45,727 nucleotides of DNA, from positions 1 through 45,727 of IMG/VR virus record IMGVR_UViG_3300024256_000018, one strand, 5' to 3'. This DNA is from a virus. A program made the position numbers and the translations under genes. The notes under the pieces are model-generated. The model had not been told where the DNA came from, ran no database searches, and saw nothing but the letters and a program-made list of their open reading frames with translations. Positions 38,400 to 45,727 of the stretch are shown piece by piece (positions within the stretch are counted from its first letter, which is position 1; every line of letters starts with the position of its first letter).

Positions 38400-40563
38400 T
38401 TTCTTTCAGAACATTAGAATTGCTAATGGGATGAAAACATTTATAACAGACCCAGATGAATTGCATAAGATAGCAACTGTTGAATCTTATGGTGGGTTAG
38501 GGATAGCACCGGAACCACACAGTGCTGACTATGAAGAAACTTACAAGACCGTATCATATGTTTATAGGGCCGCAGGTATTGTGGCCCGTTCCATTGCTCA
38601 GCTCCCAGTTGTGATCGAAAGAAAAGTCGGTGATGAATATCTGGATGTGACTGACCAACCTGATTTTAGTATCTTCAAAACTTATAATGAATTTCAAACC
38701 TCTTATGATTTCTGGGAGGCTGCTTTGTTGTACCTCCTTCTTACAGGGGAATCACCCTGGCTGAAACAGATGACAGCCGGGGGAATGATTGAAGCTATGT
38801 ATCCCATAAGCCCTTCATTCTTAGATATTGTTCCAGTGAATGATTTCCAGATTGATCACTTCATCTTTGTAGGTGGCTCAGGAAAACGAATTCACATCCC
38901 TGCAGATGACATTTCTTTCTTTAAGTTTTTCAACCCAAACAATCCGGTCCGGGGTTTGAGTCCACTCTCAGCCGCTAGAGAAGATATCATCCTGGACCTG
39001 GATGCAGTTCAAACTAACAAAACCACATATCGCCAAGGGATGAAACCCTCTGGTGTTTTTAGTACTGATCAAGCCTTGGGAGATAAACCTTGGAAGAGAA
39101 TTAAGGACCACCTCACTCAACAATATACTGGGGTCCATAATGCAGGTAAGCCCATCATGTTAGATCACGGGATGGACTTCAAAAAGATTGCTTTATCAAA
39201 TCAAGATATGCAGTACCTTGAACAGCGCCAATGGTCCAAAGATACAGTGGCCGAAGTTTATGGTGTCCCACCCATCTTCATGATGGACTTTAAAGAAGCA
39301 TCTGTCCTTGCCAATGCAGGAGTTCAAGAGAAATTATTCTGGTCAACTACGATCACATCACTGACCATGAAATTGAATATGATGTTCACTGAGTTTCTCC
39401 TTCCAGAGATTACCAAACAGAAGGATGTCCGATTTAGATTTGACCTGGATGATGTTCCAGCCTTACAACCTGATAAGACAGAGCTATCCGAGAGATATGA
39501 ACGAGGGCTCAAGAATGGGGCGTCAACCCCGAATGAATACCGAACAGTGGTATTGGGCTTAGAGGAACATTCAGACCCGTTAGCAGACCAGCTATGGGTT
39601 CCGATGAATATGATTCCCATGGGTACAGAGATTGATGACCCGGGGAAGGGTGATGATTCTAAATCAGCCTTAGCGGATTACGCCCAGGCAATTGCAAAAG
39701 CATCAGGTGTACCCCTTGCTGAAGCAACGGGTTTACTACTGGACAAGACTACCAGAAATGTAGAAATACAAATGATGAAAGCTTCGGCTATATCTTCTAT
39801 TTATAGATTGGTGACGAAGCTCGGCCCCAAGTTTGCAAAGGACTTACATAAAGCATTTAAGAAACAAGAGAAAGAAGTCTTGTCCAATATCAATTCCAAT
39901 AAATCACTCACCATGGAAGCTTACCTCAGGGAGCTCGGTATTCATTATGAAGAGATTGAACCGGGGTCCAAAAAATATACAGTGACCGGGGTCCAGTTTA
40001 ATATGGATGAATGGAATGCCATCATGCAAAAGATTGGTGAGCCCTATATTGCGGATGCCCTCTATATTGCAGGTGGGGAATTGTCTGAAGAGCTTGGTGA
40101 AAAGTTTGCTGAGAATCCAGCCTCAACAGCCTGGGTGGAAGGTCGATCAATCCAGTATGCCGAACTAATAAATACAACAACAGCCGATGCAATCAATGCA
40201 CTGGTTGCAGAGGGATTAGCTGAGGGTCTCTCAGTAGAAGAAATGGCTGCAAGATTGACTACATATTTTAATAATAATTCTTTGATGAGAGCTACCAGGA
40301 TTGCAAGGACAGAAATGGTCATGGCCGGGAATAAGGGTCGACTGGATTCTATGAAACAATCAAAGGTAGTTAAGAGTCACATGTGGGCCACACAGAGGGA
40401 TGGTGATGTTCGCGATTCCCATCAGGATATGGATGGCACTGTTGTTAAGGTTGGGGCCTCATTCCCAGGTAATGACGGAGCTGATTCTTCATTCCCATCC
40501 TCGGTCAATGAGAGATGCTTTACAATCCCGATTAAGGAAAAAAAGAAACCGAAAAAAGGATAA
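38383..40563 (+). CDS. Portal protein fused to MuF / SPP1 gp7-like head morphogenesis domain
   Basis: The protein has 726 residues. Residues 1-400 are an HK97-like portal: VYRAAGIVARSIAQLPVVI near the start, then RGLSPLSAAREDI, and EVYGVPPIFMMDF, the motif that usually ends the crown region. Residues about 600-720 contain AELINTTTADAINALV, ATRIARTEMVMAGN and WATQRDGDVRDSHQDMDGT, which is the Phage_Mu_F / SPP1 gp7 domain. Portal and MuF are separate genes in most phages. The fusion sits directly before the prohead protease. Confidence 0.85.
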   Translation: MNMLGDFFQNIRIANGMKTFITDPDELHKIATVESYGGLGIAPEPHSADYEETYKTVSYVYRAAGIVARSIAQLPVVIERKVGDEYLDVTDQPDFSIFKTYNEFQTSYDFWEAALLYLLLTGESPWLKQMTAGGMIEAMYPISPSFLDIVPVNDFQIDHFIFVGGSGKRIHIPADDISFFKFFNPNNPVRGLSPLSAAREDIILDLDAVQTNKTTYRQGMKPSGVFSTDQALGDKPWKRIKDHLTQQYTGVHNAGKPIMLDHGMDFKKIALSNQDMQYLEQRQWSKDTVAEVYGVPPIFMMDFKEASVLANAGVQEKLFWSTTITSLTMKLNMMFTEFLLPEITKQKDVRFRFDLDDVPALQPDKTELSERYERGLKNGASTPNEYRTVVLGLEEHSDPLADQLWVPMNMIPMGTEIDDPGKGDDSKSALADYAQAIAKASGVPLAEATGLLLDKTTRNVEIQMMKASAISSIYRLVTKLGPKFAKDLHKAFKKQEKEVLSNINSNKSLTMEAYLRELGIHYEEIEPGSKKYTVTGVQFNMDEWNAIMQKIGEPYIADALYIAGGELSEELGEKFAENPASTAWVEGRSIQYAELINTTTADAINALVAEGLAEGLSVEEMAARLTTYFNNNSLMRATRIARTEMVMAGNKGRLDSMKQSKVVKSHMWATQRDGDVRDSHQDMDGTVVKVGASFPGNDGADSSFPSSVNERCFTIPIKEKKKPKKG

Positions 40564-40569
40564 GAAATT

Positions 40570-41373
40570 ATGATCACGAAAAATGGACATGCTCAGGTAT
40601 TAAAAGCGAAGGCTGACGATGGTTCAGTCATGTTTCGTCTTACAGAAAAGAAGATTGATCGGTATGGTGAAGTTGTACTCCCGGACGGGGCCGTACTCGA
40701 TCACTATAAGACGAATCCGATCGTTCTTATTCAGCATGGCTTCTTACCTGGTCGAGGTCAAATCCCGATCGGGAAACTGGCCACTGATAGGATTAAGATC
40801 ACCAGCAAAGCTTTTGATGCTCCAGTGATATTTGATGAGGGTGGTTCAGACCCCTTTGCAATCATGATTGCAGATAAGGTTCGTGGTGGATTTTTGAATG
40901 CTGGCTCGATTGGTTTTAATCCAATTGAGATTTCAAAAGAAGCAGTGATGAAAGGCCAGACTGGACCCACCCACAAGAAATGGGAACTACTGGAATTTTC
41001 AGTGGTTGCGATTGGTGCTTTACCTTCCTCATTAGCAAAGAGAGATTACCAAGATATTTTGGAAGGCGTCCTGGAGAACTTCGGTGAGACTGCACTGGAA
41101 GAATTTGAGGGATATGTGAATAAGTTTTATGGGTTCGATGAGCAGGCTTTGAGGGCCTTCCAGGACCATTCCCCCGAACTGGGTGAACTGGGTTCCGAGA
41201 TGAAGGAAATCAAGGGTCGCTTAAAATCCTTAGAAGGTCAAATCCAGATGGACCGGGAAACCCCGCCACCGGATGAAGAGGGAATTGTTATTGTCTCTGA
41301 AGAGACCTTAAAATCAATAGATGAAACGATGGGTCGGATTAATGAAATAGCTAACAGTCTGATTAACTCCTAA
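40570..41373 (+). CDS. HK97-type prohead protease with C-terminal scaffold-like region
   Basis: The protein has 267 residues. The serine-protease triad of the family is visible as His in IVLIQHGF, Ser in LNAGSIGFNP and Glu in ELLEFSVV. Residues about 175-267 form an acidic helical extension (SEMKEIKGRLKSLEGQI) that could act as scaffold. It processes the capsid protein N-terminus and sits between portal and capsid genes. Confidence 0.85.
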   Translation: MITKNGHAQVLKAKADDGSVMFRLTEKKIDRYGEVVLPDGAVLDHYKTNPIVLIQHGFLPGRGQIPIGKLATDRIKITSKAFDAPVIFDEGGSDPFAIMIADKVRGGFLNAGSIGFNPIEISKEAVMKGQTGPTHKKWELLEFSVVAIGALPSSLAKRDYQDILEGVLENFGETALEEFEGYVNKFYGFDEQALRAFQDHSPELGELGSEMKEIKGRLKSLEGQIQMDRETPPPDEEGIVIVSEETLKSIDETMGRINEIANSLINS

Positions 41374-41406
41374 GCCCGAAACTCAAACAAAGAAAGGAAG
41401 TCAAAA

Positions 41407-42927
41407 ATGACTCCAGAAGAACAAGCTCAAAAGATGGATGAAATCCTGGAGATTTCCGTCAAAGGACAGAAAGCTATTCAGGCTGTTGCAGATAACCAGA
41501 GCACCCAGCAAGGTGTGATGGATAAGGTCCAAGCCGACCTTGAAGCTGTGATGGGAAAACAGAGTGCTTTTGAACAGACCACCAATGATTCATTGGCTCT
41601 GATTCAGAAACAGAATGAAGCTGAAACCAAGACAGCATTTGATGTTGTTTTGAATGACCCAGGTATCCGTGCAATGCATGGTTACAATACTGACCCAGTT
41701 ACCCGGGCTCTGTATAAACCTCACGTGGAATTTGATCGCCGTAAGGGTTGGACTCCAGACCGTGAAGGCTATGAGATTTCAAAGTCGATTGCTGACTTGA
41801 ATGATCAGGTCTATCTCCTGGGAATGTTCAAAGCTCTTGCCTCTGTTCGTAATGGGGAGCCACAGAGATATTCTGAGGTTGTAAAGGGTTTGGATACATA
41901 CAAACTTCTGATGTTTGAGTTGGGTCGGAATCCAGAGTATGCAAAAGCCCTGAATACCGAAACATCTGGTCAGGGTTTGGAATGGGTACCAACCCAAATG
42001 TCAAATCAGATTACTGATGACATTCGTTTGGAATTGAAGATCGCAGGTCTATTTCCTTTCCTTACAATTCCCATGGGCACGGGCCAGTTCAAACTTCCCA
42101 AAAAGGGAACGCGTCAAACTGCTTATCTTGTTGGTGAACCAGTTTCTGATTCTCCTTCAAAAGTTCCAACCGCAACCCCTCCTTCCGGGAATACGGTATT
42201 TGACCCAGTGACCTTCGCTCTGCGAATGTTATGGTCAGATGATATCACAGAGGATGCAGCCATTGCGATGTTCCCTCTGGTTCGTGAAGAACTTCTACAA
42301 TCGATCGTGGATGCCAAAGAGAATTCCATTCTGAATGGGGACATCTCCGACAGTACTCACTTTGATGCTGACGTCACATCCGCGCAGGACGTGCGTAAGG
42401 CCTATGACGGGCTCCGTTATATGTCAGGCAACAGTGCAGGTGAAGCTGCAGTCGATTGCTCTACATACAGCCTCGCCAATCTGAGGGCCATCCGTAAAAA
42501 AATGGGTCGCTTTGGTGTAAATCCTATGGACCTGAATTATGCCATGGGAATCAAATCATATGTTTCAGCTTTGAGTATTGATGAAGTTGAAACTCTTGAA
42601 AAATTCGGTCCAGCCTTTACAGCCAAAAATGGTGTACTTGCTGTCCTGGATGGTTGTGGAATTTCAGTATCCGAATTCATTCGTGACGATCTAAATGCCT
42701 CTGGTGTTTATGATGGCGTTACAATGACCAAGACTGAGGTCTTGCTTATCAATACCAAAGCTCATTATGCAGCTGAGAAAGCTGGTGGGATGAAAGTTGA
42801 ATCAGCCCGTGATATTGAAACCCTTCAGAATGTGGCAGTTGCCTCTGTACGATCGGATTTCAAACGGGTCAACACTCCTGGGTCCGGTGAAGCTTCAGTT
42901 GGTATTGGTTACAATATCGCTAGCTAA
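41407..42927 (+). CDS. HK97-fold major capsid protein
   Basis: The protein has 506 residues and an AAAGGAAG site. Residues 1-110 form a helical, Gln/Glu-rich N-terminal segment like the delta domain that is cleaved by the protease. The mature part shows the TSGQGLEWVPTQMSNQI strand region, LFPFLTIPMGTGQFKLP and an EAAVDCSTYSLANLRAIRKK stretch typical of HK97-fold capsid proteins, ending with an EVLLINTKAHYAAEK strand pair. The role follows from the order protease-capsid-decoration. Confidence 0.85.
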   Translation: MTPEEQAQKMDEILEISVKGQKAIQAVADNQSTQQGVMDKVQADLEAVMGKQSAFEQTTNDSLALIQKQNEAETKTAFDVVLNDPGIRAMHGYNTDPVTRALYKPHVEFDRRKGWTPDREGYEISKSIADLNDQVYLLGMFKALASVRNGEPQRYSEVVKGLDTYKLLMFELGRNPEYAKALNTETSGQGLEWVPTQMSNQITDDIRLELKIAGLFPFLTIPMGTGQFKLPKKGTRQTAYLVGEPVSDSPSKVPTATPPSGNTVFDPVTFALRMLWSDDITEDAAIAMFPLVREELLQSIVDAKENSILNGDISDSTHFDADVTSAQDVRKAYDGLRYMSGNSAGEAAVDCSTYSLANLRAIRKKMGRFGVNPMDLNYAMGIKSYVSALSIDEVETLEKFGPAFTAKNGVLAVLDGCGISVSEFIRDDLNASGVYDGVTMTKTEVLLINTKAHYAAEKAGGMKVESARDIETLQNVAVASVRSDFKRVNTPGSGEASVGIGYNIAS

Positions 42928-42932
42928 TTAAA

Positions 42933-42950
42933 CTTCGCAAAAAGACGAAG
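42933..42950 (+). terminator. Short hairpin between capsid and decoration genes
   Basis: CTTCG (42933-42937) pairs with CGAAG (42946-42950) around an 8-base loop. No T-run follows. It may tune expression of the decoration gene. Confidence 0.35.
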
Positions 42951-42985
42951 AAAACAATAACACAAAAAAGTGAAAGGGTTTTCTA

Positions 42986-44029
42986 ATGAAACCTTACAAA
43001 CAAGATAGACCCGGTCCTGGATTAGCTGTACTCGAACAGATTGGTGTTCCAGCCATGAACAACAATCAGAGTGCTAACCAGTCATTCTCAACCTGGATGA
43101 AGCAGGTGATGTTTGGTGCAGGTATCAATCACATGGCCCAGGTATTCGATTGTGAATCCGTGGATGGTGTGACTGAATCTGATTCAGGTACTTTCGATAT
43201 TGCTGCGGCAGCCGCAGCTGGCAAACGTGTAGGAACGAACTGCATGAAACTCGTGGCAACTGCAGCCTGTGACGGAACTCAGTATGTTGATCTAGCATAC
43301 ATTGATGAATCCCTTCCAGCTGCAAAGATCAACGGTATCAAACAGTTGGATTGGACAGACACTGCTTATCTGGGTTTCTGGAATTCAACAGCCAGTTCTG
43401 GCGACTTTGGTACAGCTGGTGAGATGCTGATTGCCCTGGTTTATGATGGTGGTCAAATCTCAACAAAGGTCAATGTCCCAGCGACTGTGACCACAGTTCA
43501 TCAATGGGCAGAGTTTGCCCTTGAGGATTTTGGTTGCCCTCTCGATAAAATAGAATCAGTTCGGTTCTATTGTAACAATGCAAATGTGGGCGAGTATGTC
43601 CAGTATGATGACATCATTCGTTATCTCATTTCATATAATGGCGCACCCCTTTATGGTGCCGCTGCTCCGATCAAATCTGCTGAGGCTTTGGTCAACGGTG
43701 ATACAGTGGGTTGGACCATTGATGGTCTGGTCAAAGCAACTGGGGCTGGAGATAACTTCAACCTCGGTCCAGTCGAACTTTTTGCAGCCTCCCTTACAGG
43801 TGATGCTAAGAGAAGTAAATGGGGTATGTTCAAAGGTGCCCAGATTGGTATCGTCCGTGCAGGAACTGGCGTCACAGCCGGTGATTTCCTTGAGTGGGAA
43901 TCGAATGGTGTTTACAATGATGTCACAACTACTGCCATTGCAGAGGGAGTTTGTGTAGCCCTTGAATCGGCTGGTGCAGCTAGTGATGATATCTTTGTAC
44001 TGTTCCAGAAGGGTGCAGCAGTAGGTTAA
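42986..44029 (+). CDS. Capsid decoration-like protein with an added beta-sandwich domain
   Basis: The protein has 347 residues. The last 110 residues, with GMFKGAQIGIVRAGTGVTAG, GDFLEWES and AEGVCVALESAGA, match the small cement or head-decoration fold. The region about 40-220 is beta-rich and may form a carbohydrate-binding-like sandwich (KVNVPATVTTVHQWAEFALE; ESVRFYCNNANVGEYVQYDD). It follows the capsid gene as expected for a decoration protein that is unusually long. Confidence 0.6.
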   Translation: MKPYKQDRPGPGLAVLEQIGVPAMNNNQSANQSFSTWMKQVMFGAGINHMAQVFDCESVDGVTESDSGTFDIAAAAAAGKRVGTNCMKLVATAACDGTQYVDLAYIDESLPAAKINGIKQLDWTDTAYLGFWNSTASSGDFGTAGEMLIALVYDGGQISTKVNVPATVTTVHQWAEFALEDFGCPLDKIESVRFYCNNANVGEYVQYDDIIRYLISYNGAPLYGAAAPIKSAEALVNGDTVGWTIDGLVKATGAGDNFNLGPVELFAASLTGDAKRSKWGMFKGAQIGIVRAGTGVTAGDFLEWESNGVYNDVTTTAIAEGVCVALESAGAASDDIFVLFQKGAAVG

Positions 44030-44084
44030 TCAATCTGAAACCTAAACTTCACTGAATGATTCCGCGTGGTTCCTTCGGTGGGTG

Positions 44085-44123
44085 TGAGCGGGGTTGGTCA
44101 AGCAATTGATCGGCCCTCGCTCA
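44085..44123 (+). terminator. Hairpin after decoration gene
   Basis: TGAGCG (44085-44090) pairs with CGCTCA (44118-44123), and GGG (44091-44093) with CCC (44114-44116) around one bulged T. It lies in the 114-base gap and is followed by TTTAAAG, so it may be a weak terminator. Confidence 0.45.
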
Positions 44124-44143
44124 TTTAAAGTTTTGAAAGGAAA

Positions 44144-44617
44144 ATGAATATGAGCGAAGAAACAAAAATGATCACATTGACCTATAAGGGCGGTAAGGGT
44201 CGCCATATCATCCAACGTTATTCTGGGATGGACCCCGTGACAAATGAACCCATCGATTGTGATGTAGATTCTCCGCAATCTTGTGTTGTTGAGATCTCTG
44301 AAAAGAAGGCCTTCCAATTGCTTACAGATTTCCCTGAGAATTGGTCTGGCAAAATTCCAGTGGAGTTGGAAGATAAAGTGGAAGCATATCAAACTAAAGT
44401 TATTGAGGCCGGTCGTAAATTACCCGAACCCACCAAATCGGAAAAGAAAAAATTGAAGGGTGGTAACCCATCCTGGAACTGGGCTTTTGAAAAACTTTAT
44501 GCTTGGGCAAAATCGAATGACCCAGGAATGACATGGGAACCGATTGAAGACGCCAACAAGATGGTGAACAAAAAATCCCTATGGGAATACATTAACGAGT
44601 TCATCCTTAAGAAATGA
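44144..44617 (+). CDS. Hypothetical virion-module protein, 157 aa
   Basis: The protein has 157 residues with an AAAGGAAAATG site; a second ATG lies two codons later. It begins with strands (ITLTYKGGKG), has a Cys in DCDVDSPQSC, and a long helical C-terminal half. The last part (WNWAFEKLYAWAKSND) is aromatic-rich. Unrecognised. It lies between decoration and later head/fibre genes. Confidence 0.55.
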   Translation: MNMSEETKMITLTYKGGKGRHIIQRYSGMDPVTNEPIDCDVDSPQSCVVEISEKKAFQLLTDFPENWSGKIPVELEDKVEAYQTKVIEAGRKLPEPTKSEKKKLKGGNPSWNWAFEKLYAWAKSNDPGMTWEPIEDANKMVNKKSLWEYINEFILKK

Positions 44618-44692
44618 GCTTAACCGAAACCACACCGAGGGATTAGGTTTTAAAAACGTAACAAGAATCGTAATTGTTAACAGGAGGATACG

Positions 44693-45058
44693 ATGAGTTT
44701 AAAGAAACATTTGTTCAGTACACAGCAGGGCGTAACACTCGGTGTTTCCGGAAATGATTGGTCGGAAGTAGCAGCCTTAGATATTTCCTTAGGCGCTCAA
44801 GATAACCTTGCCCTGGATACTAACACAACCGTGCTCATGATCAGACCCGACACAGACATCTATATTCTTATAGATGATGCTGCAGCCACAGCGATCACAA
44901 CTGCCAATGCTATGATCTTAAATGGTGGTGGTGGAGAAGTTTATAACATCAGCCTTCCAAAGGGTATTCAAGAGGGTGACCCATCCGTGGGTTTACACCT
45001 TCATGTTAAGGCTGTTTCTAGTATTGCAGCCCAGGCTGTTCGCGTAATTGAATCCTAA
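44693..45058 (+). CDS. Hypothetical virion protein, 121 aa
   Basis: The protein has 121 residues with an AGGAGG site. It is beta-rich, with Thr/Ala/Asp patterns similar to capsid-surface or fibre-associated proteins (LDTNTTVLMIRPDTDIYI). Unrecognised. Confidence 0.55.
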   Translation: MSLKKHLFSTQQGVTLGVSGNDWSEVAALDISLGAQDNLALDTNTTVLMIRPDTDIYILIDDAAATAITTANAMILNGGGGEVYNISLPKGIQEGDPSVGLHLHVKAVSSIAAQAVRVIES

Positions 45059-45076
45059 GGTAAGGAGATTAGAATT

Positions 45077-45727
45077 ATGTTAGGAACAATCGTAGAACAA
45101 GTTGTACAAAACACCCGAACCTTAGGGGCCAAATCCGGGTCCGCTTTGGGGTCGTGGGTCATCGGTCAATATTACATCATTGGTGATATTGTAAACTACC
45201 AAGGTCAACTGTATACAGCCCTTGCTAATGGGGCTGGAAGTGCTCCATCATCTTCCCCCGGTTCATGGGGACTTACAATGGCCAGCCTCCCAATGACAAC
45301 AGCAACTGACCCCGCCATCAATGCGGCGGTAAGTACTGCTTTGATTGATTCATTCTCAGGGGTGATAATCACATTAGGTGCTGCAGGGAATGATCAAACA
45401 TTACAAGACCCTACAGTAACCACTGCAGGGCGCGTGTATTGGGTCGTTAACGACGATCTATCCACAGACCCAATTGATATCATTGGGGCAAGCTATACGA
45501 TCACATTACAGCCAGGTGAGAGCTCCAAATGGATATATGATGGGAGTGGGTGGATTCATGCTTCCGGGGCTGATGCAAATGATATCGATTTCAACCCCTC
45601 GTCTGGTTTTCTTACAGCCACAAATGTTCAGGCTGCATTTGATGAACTTCTCAACGCTGCTGGTTTGGTTATCCCGCAGGGATTATCATTATTTTTAGAT
45701 GGTGGTGGGGATACACATATCATCTCA
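45077..45727 (+). CDS. Fibre-like virion protein, C-terminus beyond the window
   Basis: The gene starts at 45077 with TAAGGAG upstream and runs off the right edge; 217 residues are visible. Residues about 28-65 (WVIGQYYIIGDIVNYQGQLY through SPGSW) look like a small carbohydrate-binding repeat of the CBM5/12 type. The segment NDIDFNPSSGFLTATNVQAA (about 178-197) is a form common at the shaft of phage fibres and decorations. It may be a head fibre, since it lies in the head module. Direct joining to base 1 would enter a different frame from the first gene. Confidence 0.6.
   Translation, partial: MLGTIVEQVVQNTRTLGAKSGSALGSWVIGQYYIIGDIVNYQGQLYTALANGAGSAPSSSPGSWGLTMASLPMTTATDPAINAAVSTALIDSFSGVIITLGAAGNDQTLQDPTVTTAGRVYWVVNDDLSTDPIDIIGASYTITLQPGESSKWIYDGSGWIHASGADANDIDFNPSSGFLTATNVQAAFDELLNAAGLVIPQGLSLFLDGGGDTHIIS

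Noticed and set aside
1-45727. Circular closure by joining the window's end to its start
   Set aside because: The last gene ends on a complete codon and joining to base 1 would enter frame 1, not the frame of the connector gene; a stretch is missing.
1-45727. CRISPR arrays or insertion sequences
   Set aside because: I saw no regularly spaced repeats of suitable length and no transposase gene.

Overview
The window is a large part of a tailed double-stranded DNA phage genome (class Caudoviricetes) with a long non-contractile, siphovirus-like tail. All recognisable genes lie on the + strand, packed end to end with many ATGA/TAATG stop-start overlaps and AGGAG-type ribosome binding sites. The strong Shine-Dalgarno sites, rho-independent-type terminators and family A DNA polymerase favour a bacterial host. 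No integrase, repressor or lysis cassette was recognised. The structural module runs off the right edge and resumes at the left edge, so the window seems to be cut inside that module and a stretch is missing.

Layout. (1) 3-10856: connector and neck proteins, two tandem paralogous tail tube genes, tail assembly chaperones joined by a -1 frameshift at an A AAA AAC slippery site, tape measure and tail tip proteins. (2) 11063-20442: replication. This holds a small protein with possible histone-fold character, a SNF2 helicase with a HARP-like N-terminus, small unknowns, a putative ssDNA-binding protein with a histone H1-like basic N-terminus, a primase (zinc finger plus TOPRIM) fused to an MCM-like AAA+ helicase, and a family A DNA polymerase. 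(3) 20439-26238: a translationally coupled nucleotide and DNA-modification operon. It holds a DUF3310-like protein, an amino-methyltransferase with an altered catalytic motif, a thymidylate synthase homologue with the Asp typical of dCMP hydroxymethylases, a divergent cytosine-C5 methyltransferase, an asparagine synthetase-like amidotransferase, dCMP deaminase, dUTPase and a VRR-NUC-like nuclease. (4) 26239-34682: a regulatory region rich in dyads followed by about twenty small, mostly unknown early-type genes, several with Cys pairs or membrane segments. A tRNA-like element and multi-branched structured-RNA candidates lie between them. (5) 34683-45727: an intergenic region with hairpins, then small terminase, triple dyad repeats, zinc-ribbon proteins, large terminase, portal fused to a MuF domain, HK97-type protease, HK97-fold capsid protein, a decoration protein and a fibre-like protein that runs off the end.

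How it fits together. The replication genes could assemble a near-complete replisome: MCM-like primase-helicase, polymerase, SSB candidate and SNF2 remodeller. The neighbouring operon suggests the phage makes or keeps a modified cytosine. The dCMP hydroxymethylase-like enzyme would act on nucleotides, the C5 methyltransferase on DNA, and the amidotransferase could convert a carboxylate to an amide. dCMP deaminase and dUTPase would balance the pools. This pathway is an inference from gene content and active-site residues. It, the primase-MCM fusion and the structured intergenic RNAs are the most novel-looking parts of the window.
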